From assembly GCA_001510575.1 (NCBI GenBank), contig LNGK01000006.1, positions 1,731,565 through 1,795,564 of the forward strand: a DNA stretch of 64,000 nt, given 5' to 3'. Both the position numbers and the translations under genes were made by a program. Shown in pieces: positions 20,781 to 32,482 of the stretch. The first letter of the stretch is position 1. Each line of letters begins with the position of its first letter. The stretch comes from Knoxdaviesia capensis. Its lineage: Eukaryota > Ascomycota > Sordariomycetes > Microascales > Gondwanamycetaceae. The notes below the pieces were generated by a model. The model searched no databases, was not told the DNA's origin, and saw only the letters and a program-made list of their open reading frames with translations.

Positions 20781-23700
20781 ATGGAGTCCACCCGCAAACG
20801 ACAGAAAACCGGCCACGGGCCGTCACGGACCGGCGGCGGCGATGCAGGCGGCACTGGCAGTATGGACGACCTAAGACTGGCGGCCCGGCTGGCGACTGCG
20901 AGCACGTTCGTCATGGAGACCGAGGAGCTACTGCGCAATGTCAAAGTGGACCACGCGACCACGTTTCGCGGGGCTGACGGTGTTCTTGTGAAGATCAAGG
21001 AGGCGGTGGAAGGGCTACGGTCGCATGAGCCTGTGCAGGTGTGTATCTCTTATTTGTGTACGGACTGAGTAGTGTGGGAACAGTGTGCTAACGTCAAGTT
21101 ACTCATGTACCCTGCAGATCCACGAAGCCATCCGCACACTCGAGGCGAAATCGAAACTGACCGTGCCGGTGCCCGAGCCGCGGCCGACACCGACGACAAA
21201 CTACAAACTGGCGTTTGCGAAACCAACCAAGATCAACGTGGTCGGCAGCTACATCTCGCGCACCATGGTGCGCACGCAAGCGACCCTAGCGGTCGACATG
21301 GTGGTCGAGATGCCGGCCGCGCTATTCCAGGACAAGGACTACGTGAACCTGCGCTACTTCTACCGGCGCGCCTACTACCTCGCCTACGTTGCGGCGGGGA
21401 TCCGGGCCGCGCTGGGGGCCGACGTTGTGGCGGAGATGCAGTTTGAGAATCTGGGCGAGAACCCGCTGTTGCCCGTGCTGGTGGTGCGGCCGGTGGCACC
21501 GAGCGCCGACGACGACGACGAGGCGGAGGAGACGTCGGATGGGAAACGCAAGGCGGATGCGAAGAAGAAGACGGCGGCCACGTACTGCGTGCGCGTGATT
21601 CCATGTGCGCCCGCCGGACTGTTCTCCACCGCCAAGCTCCAGCCCTCGCGGTGCAACCTCCGCAAAACCGGCGCCGCGGCTACCACCGACGACGCCGCCG
21701 ACGGCGACGCAGCATCGCTCGCGCCGACCCCGTTCTACAACTCGACCCTCAAAGCTGAAGACAAGTTCCTGACCTACCTGCAGGTCCTCGCGGTTGCCCG
21801 CAAGGAGTGCGCCGGCTTTGCCGATGCCTGCGTGCTCGGCCGCCTCTGGCTCCAGCAACGCGGCTTCGCCAGCGCGGCGTCCCGCGGCGGCTTCGGCCAC
21901 TTCGAGTGGGCTGTGATGCTGGCTCTGCTGCTCCGTGCGGGCAGTGCGGGTAGCGGACGCCGCGGCGGAGCGCTCTCGGCGTCGCTGAGCAGCACCGAGC
22001 TGTTCAAGGCGGCGGTGCAGTTTCTCGCCGCGACGGATTTCACGAAGAAGGCGTTTGGTTTCGCGGCTGGGAAGGCTGGTACTGATGTGGCGGTGGCGGC
22101 GCGCGAGCCGGGCCAGCCGGTGCTCTACGATGCGGAGCGCGACTTGAACTTCGCCTATAAGATGACGCCGTGGTCGGCGGCGCTGTTGCGTCAGCACGCC
22201 AAGGCCACGTTCGAGTCGATGGGCAAGGCGCCGCTGGATCAGTTCGAGCCTACGTTTATCACCAAGACAGACTCGCCTGGGCTTATGTACGATGCCGTGT
22301 TCACAATCACCCTGCCGCAGACTGTGGAGGCTGCTGCTGCTGCAGGGACTGATCGTCGGGGCGCTGCATGGGACTTTTGTGGCAAGGCCTACCAGGTTCT
22401 CCAGCGCGCACTGTCCGATCGTGTGGAGCTCATCCATCTTGAATGGGCTGAATCGGCTCCATGGCCGCTGTTGACGAGCACGAGCAAATCCCGCACTGCC
22501 GCGACACCCTCGTCGACGGAAAAGAAAATCTCAGTGCAAGTGGGCATCACCTTTGACCCTGCGAATGCCGGCCGGGTGATGGAGTACGGCCCGGCGGCCG
22601 ATAACCAGAAAGAGGCCGCCAAGTTCCGCGCGTTTTGGGGCGAGCGGTCCGAGCTGCGGCGGTTCAAGGACGGCAGTATCCTGGAGTGTGTGCCGTGGAC
22701 GGGCCGCTCTGCGGTGGAGCTGACGGAAGAGATTGTGAAGTACGTTCTTAGAAAGCAGCTGGCTGTCCCGGAAACTACCGTTGAGTTTCGAAACTCGGGC
22801 CTCGAGGGCGTTGTGGGGCTGTCGCAGAATGACAAGGAGGTGTTCGATCTGGCCAAGCGAGCCTTTGACGAGTTTGAAAAGAACCTTCGCGGGCTGGAGG
22901 GCGTACCGCTGCACATCCGCCGTGTGAGCGCCGTGACACCCTCGCTACGCTATGCATCGCTGCAAGTGCCGGCGCTGGGTCCGGTCCGTGGCGGCGCTCT
23001 GCTAGAGCCGATGGACGTGGTGGTGTTCTTCGAGGCGTCTAACCGGTGGCCGGAGAACTTGATGGCTGTGCAGGAGACCAAGATTGAGTTCCTGCTCGAC
23101 CTGGCGCGCAGATTCGGCTCGTCGCACGACAACATCACCACGTACCTGGGGCGCGAGAACGTGCCGCTTGGAATCACCAACCTTGCGTTCCTTGACGTGG
23201 TCTACGACACCGGCGCCACGTTCCGGATTCGCATCCACAGTGACATGGAACAGACTCTGCTTGAGCGTCAAATCAAGAACAAGACTCTCGATGCCTTTAC
23301 GCGTACCGAGGCGGAGAATGCCCTCACCTCTTTCAAGTACCTGTACGATATCCTCCCGATGCACACCCAGGCTGTGGCGACATCCTGCACGAGACTGCAC
23401 GCGCTGTCTGGAGCGATCCGCTTGACCAAGCAATGGTTCTCCACACAGCAACTCACCGGACATTTCAGCGAAGAGCTGATTGAGCTGTTCACCATGCACG
23501 CGTTCCTGGAGCCCCAGCCGTGGCCGACGCCGTCCAGCGCCGGCACGGGCTTCCTGCGCACCCTGCAGCTGTTGTCGCGGTGGGACTGGCGCGACGAGCC
23601 GCTAGTGGTAGATGTTGAGGGATCGCTGAGCAGCAGTGGCGAGCGGGCGGAGATGCGGCGCGAGCTGGAAGCGTGGCGGAAGCGCGACCCGGGAATGAAG

Positions 23701-24330
23701 AGCCACGTGCTGTTCGTCGCCACCTCGCTCGACAAGTCCGGCCTGGCGTACACCCGCACCGGGCCGACGCGGGTCGCCGCAGCACGTCTAACGCGGCTCG
23801 CGAAGGCCGCGACCAAGACGGTGCGCGAGGCCGGCATTGACCTGCACGCGTTCGACCTGTTCCAGCCGTCCATGGCCGACTACGACGTGATCCTGCACCT
23901 CTCGCCCAAAGCCACCAGCGCGATCCTACGACAAGTGGCCGGCACATCGGGCCGCAGTAGCACCAATGCGCTCGCCGCCGTGCAGCAGTTCAAGAACCTG
24001 GACGAGTCGACCGGGCGCACCAAGCGCCCGCTTTCCCGCCACCCGGCGCGGGTGCTCCTGGACGAGCTGCGGGCGGTGTTTGGCGATTCGCTGCTGTTCT
24101 TTGCCGGGGCGGTCGAGCACGACGAGGACGCGGCCGCGATCGGCGCGGTGTGGTTCCCGCGCCACGACGCTCCGCAGCCGTTCCGTCTCGGCATGTCGTA
24201 CAATTTTGTGCAGGCCGCGGCGGCCGAAGACGGCGGCGATGTGGTGGCGCTTAACCAGCCGGCTGTGTTGCTGGAGATTGCGCGGATTGGAGGCGACATG
24301 ATCAAGAAGATCGAGGTGGTTAAGCGGTAG
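20781..24330 (+). CDS. UTP22: U3 snoRNP protein UTP22 / Nrap
   Basis: Two exons (20781-21038 and 21118-24330, with a GCTAAC branch site in the intron) encode 1156 residues. The protein matches the Nrap/Utp22 family over its length. After a basic N-terminus comes the KINVVGSYISRTMVR region of the nucleotidyltransferase-like first domain. The family signature FWGERSELRRFKDGSILE lies near residue 590, and further Nrap domains follow to the end. Family members lack catalytic residues and act structurally in the small-subunit processome with Rrp7, in the nucleolus. The start is the first ATG, in an ACCATGG context. Confidence 0.93.
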
Positions 24331-25939
24331 AGACTGGAAATACTTCTCTGTTCTTTGCTTTTTATTTTATTTTATTTTTTTTCGTACTTCTGTTCTCGAG
24401 GAAACAAGCATGGCCAAAAGTTGTGGTTTATATTCATCCATGGGTGGAGTTTTTTTTAATTTAAAATGGGGAGAGGAAATAGTCAGGACTTTGAAAACTC
24501 ATTGCATTTTGAAAACTGAACATATGCGTGTAAGCGATCTAGGGCAAATGCATGTTCGCGGGCATTTTCATCAAACGGGGTTATTCCCATATGCGATCCT
24601 TCCGTCTTGAATCTGGTGATGCGGACTCGGTCGCTCTTGCCAATGTAAGTCTCGATCTTGGGCATGGCAACTCCCACAGTTTTCCTTTTGTCCTTTCTTT
24701 CCTCTGGATTCTTTTCTTTCTCGATGATCCAAGATCCAGACATCTTGATTATTGCCTTCTGCTTGCACAACTACTGTACACACGAGTACAGCACCCGGTG
24801 GCGACTTTATACTGTGACCCTCTTTATGGGATGTGGGATTTGCCGTGGCCCCGTTGCCAACTCCTCAGATACCAGGTTTCGGCCCCTATAAAATCCAAGC
24901 GCCGGCGTCGGCCATGGACTGTGACGTGGGCGGCCAATGCACTAGTCTGTTATGAAAGGCAAGGCAATCAAGTGTGGACCAGGGCGAAAAAAAAACCTGG
25001 GGGAAAGCCTCTCTTTTGCCGATGATCTCTTCCGAGGGCGAAAACGAGGTCTTGGGGCCAGCGTCCGGGGACAAGAGGCGGGGAGAGGCTCCAGCTCGAC
25101 CAATATCCAGCCAAAGCCGCGAGACACTGGATACAACCTCAGCGAAGTGTTCACGATTGATCCTGCAGATGTTGTCACCTCATATTACATACATTCACGC
25201 CGTGGGAGGCACAAAGAATACTTCATCGGCACAGCCAGAACCCGGAACGCAACAGTGTCGTCTAGCCGACGGTAGGTAGCTGATGGCTGGTCTTTGGTGT
25301 TCCCGTTTCGCTGCTAGGAACCCAGCTTGTACCCCGGCTCCCACAATCCATGGACGTTTTGGCTTGGAGTGGGTTCTTTTTTTGTGGGCTCCTCTGGTTC
25401 CGCGAGCTTACACATTTAGGTACCGGAGACACTAATCGGCAATCAACGGTCTTCCAGGTTCCCTCACATTGTCAGTCTCCTAGGCGCACTTCTTCCGGAA
25501 TCGCTTCGTGGCCCGGCCCTGTCTTTCTTCCTCTTCCTCTTTCCCTCTTTCCTTCTCGTCCTTGTTCTCTCAGGAGCCTCCCGGTCCCGATATCCCACCT
25601 TAGCCGAAAATTATCGTCGGTGTCTAAATGTCCCGAATCCAAACCCTAAACTCTTCATTCTTCTTTTTGCAAACTCCAAGTAGTTAAATTAACTTTTCAG
25701 TTCCTGAACTTCTCTGTGCTTGGCCACGAGATCATCTTCTGTATACACGGACGCATTCTTAGCAAGATACCCGAAGTTTATTTCGAGAGTTTCCAGACGT
25801 CCAGTTGTTTCAGTATATCCTGTATATACCTGGCTTTTCCTCTTGTCTTTCCTGCTTCTCCTTCTTCATTCCTTCAAGCGTGAGCACACTTTTTTCTTTA
25901 CGTTGCTTCTCCCTTTTTTGCCCTACCACAACTGCTGCG
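24331..25939. other. Intergenic region upstream of the CoA-transferase gene
   Basis: About 1.6 kb with no convincing gene. A CCTATAAAAT box at 24885-24894 is TATA-like but has no clear target. A telobox-like AACCCTAA at 25642-25649 lies about 290 bp before the CoA-transferase start. The last 200 bp are pyrimidine-rich, as for leaders elsewhere in the window. A 95-codon minus-strand frame at 24483-24770 is not supported. Confidence 0.5.
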
Positions 25940-27837
25940 ATGCCTTCCGCGGGACTTTACTTAAGAACGGCGCGGGCCTACACCCGCTACGGCGGTAACG
26001 TGAGTGCTTTACTACAAGGTGGTGAAATCCCGAAGCGGATGCGGTCGGCTAACATAGGGCGTGAAATGCCGGCTTCCTTTCTGTGTAGCATGCCGCCCTC
26101 TTCGCTCGGTGTTTTTCGGCGTCAGCCCGTCGGTCGGAAATCAACAAAATCTACCCCTCTGCGAGCGAAGCCCTCAAGGACATGAAGTCGAATTCCACTG
26201 TTCTGTGTGGTGGATTTGGTCTTTGCGGTGTTCCCGACACTCTGATCGACGAAGTTCTCAACAAGCCCGAAATCACCGGCATTACCGCGGTCTCGAACAA
26301 TGCGGGAACCGACGCGTCGGGTTTGGGCAAGCTGTTGAAATCCAAGCAGATCAAGAAGATGATCGCCAGCTATATCGGAGAGAACAAGACGTTCGAGTCT
26401 ATGTACTTGACCGGCAAGGTCGAGCTCGAATTGACTCCGCAGGGAACTCTGGCCGAGCGTTGCGCAGCTGGCGGCAAGGGAATTCCGGCCTTTTACACTC
26501 CGGCGGCGTTTGGCACGGTGGTACAGACCGGCGAGCTCCCGCTGCGAAACAATGCCGACGGATCTCCGGCACAGTTCAGCTACCCCAAGGACGTCAAGGT
26601 GTTCAACGGAAAGTCGTACCTTTTGGAGGAGAGCATTGCGGGAGACTACGCGTTTGTCAAGGCCTACAAGGCTGACCGACTCGGCAACTGCCAGTTCCGC
26701 CTGACGGCCAACAACTTCAACGGTGCCATGGGCCGCAATGCCAAGATGACCATTGTCGAGGCCGAGCACATTGTTGAGCCGGGTGAGATTGCGCCCGAGG
26801 CCATCCACCTGCCGGGCATCTACGTGAAGCGGGTGATCCAGAGCACGGCGCCCAAGGGAATCGAGAAGTACACTTTCCGGAAGGAGGAGGGCGAGGAGGC
26901 CGACCTCAGCAAGGCGCTCGGAACCGGAGCTGCGGCGGCCAAGCGGGAGCGGATTGTGCGCCGGGCAGCCAAGGAGTTCAAGAACGGAATGTACGCGAAC
27001 CTGGGCATTGGCATGCCGATGCTAGCGTCGGGATTTGTCGGGCCTGAGGTGGAGGTGCAGCTGCAGTCGGAGAACGGAATCCTGGGTCTTGGCCCGTACC
27101 CCCGGAAGGGCGAGGAGGACCCGGATCTGATCAATGCCGGCAAGGAGACGGTGACGCTGCTTCCCGGTGCGGCGGTGTTTGGCAGCGAGGAGAGCTTCGG
27201 CATGATCCGCAGTGGCCGGATCGACCTGACGATCCTGGGTGCCATGCAGGTCAGCGCCGCGGGCGATCTTGCCAACTGGATGTTGCCGGGCAAGGTCAAG
27301 GGATTTGGCGGAGCGATGGATCTCGTGAGCAACCCGTCGGCCACCAAGGTGGTGGTTACCATGGAGCATACCGACAAGAAGGGCAACGCAAAGATTGTGA
27401 AACAGTGCGCGTTCCCGTTGACGGGGCGGGCATGTGTGTCGATGATTATTACCGAGCTTGTGAGTCTTACCAGCAAACAGAACAACCACTCACACTCTCC
27501 CCTCCACTCCCATCCCCTCCCCTGTTGAAATTCCCCCGCCCACCACCCACCGGCCGAGAAAAGAAGAAATTCACACATGCATGCAAACACAAATGCACCC
27601 TTGTGCTTCTTTACCGCTGCACTGTTGAATATATCCCCTCCTCAAGAAAAAAAAGTTGATACGACATAGCAATGCTAACAATTACTTGCTTCCCCATTAC
27701 TCTAGGGTGTTTTCGAGGTCGATTTTACCACGGGCCTGACCCTGATTGAGATTGCCGACGGAGTGACGGTGGAGGAGATTCAGAGCAAGACCGAGGCACC
27801 GTTCAAAGTTTCCGAGGATCTCAAGCCGATGCTGTAA
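25940..27837 (+). CDS. Succinyl-CoA:3-ketoacid CoA transferase, mitochondrial
   Basis: Three exons (25940-25999, 26089-27459, 27706-27837), all joined in phase 0, encode 520 residues, the size of mammalian SCOT. The first exon plus the start of the second give an Arg/Ala/Ser-rich N-terminus (MPSAGLYLRTARAYTRYGGN, then a FSASARR stretch) typical of a mitochondrial presequence; the first intron has a GGCTAAC branch site. The N-terminal half is the alpha-type CoA-transferase domain (VLCGGFGLCGVPDTLID). The C-terminal half is the beta type, with the catalytic glutamate at residue 348 in SENGILGLGPYP. The enzyme transfers CoA from succinyl-CoA to acetoacetate; in fungi related enzymes also move CoA between succinate, acetate and propionate. 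Calling the ORF from the internal ATG would lose the presequence. Confidence 0.92.
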
Positions 27838-30194
27838 GAGAAGAGCGGATAGCGATAAAGAAACAGAAGAATTTTTTTAACTAACAAGCACCAAAAAAAA
27901 ACCCACGAGCATTAATAAGACGGTGTCACTGGGCTTCTCTCACTTCCTCTCTTCTTATTCTGGGATTTGCCCCCAGATGCTTCTGGACCACAAGGCAGAA
28001 TGTTCCCCCCGCCATACAGTAATTGCACGAACCCCATATTATTCTCGTTTAGGTAGTTAAGCCAGCAGACAAGTATCAGGGTATCATTATTTTTATTGAA
28101 TATTACTATATTTCGTCCTGTTTTTTGCTTTTTCCCACTAACCAACCAACCGCATAAGACCAAGGGAAGGCTGGGGAGGGTCGGGCCCAGATTGGTCCAG
28201 CCCGTGGGCAAAAGAGAAGAAAACGAATATAATTGGTATCGTATGGTTGAGGGATCGCCGTATATTACCTGCATGCACCTTGTCCACAGTTTTTATTTGG
28301 TTTTTTTTTCCTTGGGTGTGTGTGTGCTTTTTTGAGGCTTGCACCCAACAGACACGAGGATCGTAAAAGACGGTTCCAATTTTCGACGGCGTTCAAGGCT
28401 TCCCGTTTCTTTTCTTTTCTTTTCTGGTAAGGAAGTAGTGCTGGCTTTCCGAGGGGAGAAATAAAAGGGGGAAAAGGAGGAGGAGAAGAGACGATCATCG
28501 CGTTTTCGCTTGTCTTCTCGGTTGCTCTTCTATTATACAGACTTTTAGGGCGTTCATTGCGTTGCTCTGATTGATTTGAGCTTTCTTTTTCGTTCTACGC
28601 CTAGGTCTTTTTTGTTTCTTTTTCTCTCTTAATTTAGTGTGTGCTCGAGGTCTCCTAGTATGACTTGTTATTTTCGGAAACGCCGCCCGTTCGTTGACAG
28701 ATCGCGAACTTGTCACACCCAGACGGAGGGGGTGAGAAAGAGACCGGCAAAAGAAACGACACAGCTCAAGAGCAGATGAGACGACTCTTTTCCCGTTAAG
28801 GCGAGACATTGAGGTGGCCCGAAAAACACTAGAGACCAGGTGGGCTTACAGAGTGGGAGAAAAAAAAAACCAATAAATAATAAAATATGGAAAAGACTGC
28901 ATATGTACGAAGCTGTACTTGTCCCAATGCTACTTTTTATGTATGTGTGTGAACGAACCGAGAGTGTGTGAGTGAGTGTATGCAGCAAGCAGCATATTTT
29001 TTCTTTTTCTTTTTTAACCCTCCGTTCCAGCAAATCCTCTCTCTCGCTCCCGAAGCCGCCCCCCTCCCTCATCCAGTCCAGAATCGCTTGAGTCTCTCTC
29101 TCGTTGCATTTTGTTTTTTCTCTTTTTTCTCTCGGGTCATTTTGTTGCGTCTCTTCTTCCTCTCTTGTCCTTTCCTCTTCTCCGCCTTCTTCTCCTCTTC
29201 CCTTCTTTCTGTCGTCTCTCTTCCTTCTCGCCTTTGACTGATTTCATCAGGTGTCACCTCCTTCTGGGCTTTCATTCTCTCTTTCTCTTATCCTCTCTCA
29301 TTTTCCTCGTATTCCTCTTTTTATCCAAGCAACCTCGCTCACGGCTCTCTTTTTCCGCTGTGCTCTCTCGTTTTTTTCCATCGCCCCGTGTCTCGCCGAT
29401 TCGAGATTCCCCCTCACTCTCACACACCCAAATTTCAACCTATCTCTATCTCGCTTTCAAATTCCTGCATCCTTCTTTACGTATTTTCTTCTTCCTCTCC
29501 CGCTTTTTCCCACTCTCTCTTCTTCTCGTCCACTCTCTCTTTTCCCATCCCGCCTTTTTCTCCCTCCTCCCCCGACCACACTTGCTTCACTTCTCCCCAG
29601 AATCATGTTCTGCCCGCTTACATAACCCGTGATTGTGATCCCGACCCAGAAATAGGCCCAGTTCCAGCTCTTTCCCCATTCGCAGCTTGGTCTCTCCTTC
29701 CATCTCTCTCTCTTTCTTGTCTTTTTTTTTTTTTTTTGGAGAGCTCGTATCATCTTCGCTTTTCTCCTCATCTTAGCCATTCCGCTTCTGTTTCTCGTTT
29801 TTCTTCCTTCTTAATCATCGCCATCTTTTGCACTCGCTTTTCAGCGCCGCCTTTTTCTTCTTTTTTTGTCGCTTTTCTCTCCTGCTTTCTTCAATAATCT
29901 TCGTTCCTGTATCTCAACTCCCCGATATCGTCTTAATCCCCCGATTATCAGCTCTAGCAGATCATACCAAAAATCCGGCGCCAACAGATCGATCCGCGCG
30001 GCAGATTAAAAAATATAACTAAAAACCAACGAACACTGACCTTATCAGCCTGTGCTTCTTTTCCTTCAAGAACTTTTTTTTCTCGCTGTCTCTTTATCTC
30101 CCCCGCACTTTTTGATCCCATATCATCCAGTCCACGAACCGTTTTCAGGGGTCTCCGGTTTTTTTTTTTCAGCCCTTTGCCACCGCCAGCTGCC
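27838..30194. other. Intergenic region with long pyrimidine-rich leader
   Basis: The first part is the 3' flank of the CoA-transferase gene, with AT-rich stretches. From about 28970 to 30190 the plus strand is dominated by C and T, giving long Ser/Phe/Leu frames that I regard as chance. It is probably the promoter and 5'UTR of the gene at 30195. Confidence 0.5.
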
Positions 30195-32482
30195 ATGTCA
30201 AACCATCGAACGTACGACCGCCCGACCGGCCAAGTCTTTCGGGAAATGCGAGTAGTCGGTCGGAGGATCTTCCGGGATAGACGAGCAGCAAATTGGTCGA
30301 ACCGGAGACCGATTCCGGACCGTCGCCCCACCGACACTTCGAGCCTTGGCGGTGCTCACAGGCTTGGCGCCCGGTCACTCCCCGATATGGCCGTGGCCGT
30401 GCTTGTGGAGAACATCGACCGGATGGATATGGATTCGTTGTGTGGAATTTCTCATCCGGCCTTGTTGAGGATTTGGAAATACGTTGGTTGGCGGTAAGTA
30501 ACACCTTGGCGGGTTTTTTTCTTGTTTGCTTCCCGTTCATTGTTTGTCTTTTTTTGCAAATTTCATCATCTTCCCCTCTCTTGATCCGCTCATTCCCCAG
30601 CCCCAGGTCTAGAATTTGAAGTCATGTGTGTTTGCAGGGCCTAGATTCTGTCCCCTACCCTGTCCGGTGCTACGTGTTTCACTCCTACGTCTTATCTTTC
30701 CCATGCACCTTGCCGCTTCTCTCCGACTTGCTAACGGCCATCATGTACCACCCAACAAATAGAGGTGCCACTGTGCAAGCCTGGAAAGTCATCTGCAAGG
30801 CAATGTTCCTCTCGTGCTTGGAAGAGGGAGCTCCTCTGCCTTTTCCGCTATATTTCCTTAGCAAGCATGTCGACTATCCGTCCGACGATCTGTCGCTCTA
30901 TGTAACTCCCATCGCCTCGCCCATGGACTTTATCGCCCAGCTCACCCTCAGTGCACCCTGCCGGTTCAGTGAGCATGACCTCCTTGGCTTGGCCGACATG
31001 CCGAACCTTGGCGTGCTCGAGCTTCTTGGCCCCCTCTACAGTGGCCTCGACTCGGATGCCATCTCAATAGGCACCCATCCGTTCCCCCGCATCAGTGATC
31101 GATTGGTCCGCGGCTGGGCTTCGAAACCCGGTGGCTTCCCGGCCCTGCGGCTGCTCCGTATCTGGGGAGGATCAAGACTGGAGTCCGACTACGCCACCAC
31201 CTTGACGCTGACTACCCACGAGTCGCTGCGATATGTGGCAAAGTTTCCGATGTTGGCCATTTACGATGTTCTTGGCCCGTCGCGGATATGGTCGACCCCG
31301 AGAGTTACCGCTACCGCCCGGGACAACGGCTGGGCCGTGTTGACGAGCGCCTCAAAAGAGCCGGGGTGTGCAGAAATGTACGCCGATTTGATTACTAGCG
31401 CGGCACTGAGAGTACCAAAGCCAGAGGGAAGCGACGATGGCAGCGATGAACCGACTGAAAATGGTGTGGCCAGCGAGACCGAGCAGCGCCAGGAGCAGCA
31501 GCACGACGGCAATCATACTGGTGCAAACGGCGTGAACGGAGGGGGAGAGGCCGCTGTAATTGATCCGGCCACTGAGACTGGAGCACAAGGCGAGAATGGC
31601 GGGGATGATGATGAGGAAGAAGAAGTCGAGATTCATTATGTTCCGAACCGATTTCTTAGTGCCGACATCCAGGAGCGTGCGGAACAAATGGTTACTTTGA
31701 CGCGAGACCCTCCCGACGAGGCCTGGTTTCAGCAGGACTTTGTGTCCTCGAAAGGCTGTTCGAAAGAATACGAGTATCGGCACTGGGGCTATTGGATGTA
31801 TTCGATGCTGGCCAACGACTATGAGCTGAAGCTGGAAACCCGAGAGGACGATTATGAAGCAACAGTGTCCTCGCCCATGGACGCCCCGTCTCCAGACTCC
31901 ACGAACTATATCCCCATTCCAACAGGTGTCCAGGCGCGGATTGTGGGCAGTTCCGCCATTCTTCCGCCGCGACCGTTCCTGCGTCTTAAGCTAGGCCACA
32001 ATGCCGATGTTCCATTCCACGAGTCCCTTGATACATCAAGCAGCCCCGATAGCGAGGAAGATTTATCCACGGCTATGGCGGCTGCAACGGCGGCGGCGGC
32101 GGCGGCGGCGGCGGCCACGGCAGCTCCAGCGGAGCCCAGCATAGCCGCTCCAGCCGCAGACGCTAACCCGTCAACACCGGCAGCCTCAACCCCGTCCGGA
32201 CCGGGAACCGTGTCGGATACGGCGTGGCTCCGGCACTATGGGTTCGTGCGGGCGGGACTTCGAAACAAGTTCACCGGGGTGAAAGTCGATGTCCAGCCGG
32301 CGCCTGTCCCGCCCGTCCCGGTGGGGTCGGCGATGCGGAAGGTGCTGCGCCCGGACCCGCAGCCTCCGAGGCCGGAGCCGAGCTCCGTGGCGGCTCGGCC
32401 GGCGATTCTGCGGAAGCGCAAGCGGGATATGCATGAGGTGCTCTCGGAGCTGATGCCCGGAAGGGAGTTTGTCTCTGAGTAG
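30195..32482 (+). CDS. Protein of unknown function with poly-Ala tract
   Basis: I do not recognise a named family. The best model has two exons (30195-30493 and 30622-32482) and 719 residues. The first ends MDMDSLCGISHPALLRIWKYVGW at a good GTAAGT donor; the second continues GLDSVPYPVRCYVFHSYVLSFP. The more usual acceptors nearby (ending at 30600, 30606, 30612 and 30638) put a stop in frame. Only an AAG acceptor ending at 30621 keeps the frame, so the junction is uncertain. The middle (LADMPNLGVLELLGPL, then FPALRLLRIWGG) is leucine-rich. An acidic stretch, a 12-residue or longer Ala run encoded by GCG repeats (32088-32115), a Pro-rich segment and a basic RKRKRD end follow. Nuclear location is a guess. 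Confidence 0.6.

Noticed and set aside
24483..24770. 95-codon minus-strand frame with globular-looking sequence
   Set aside because: No recognisable family, ordinary base composition for the intergenic DNA and no splice context; kept as unsupported.
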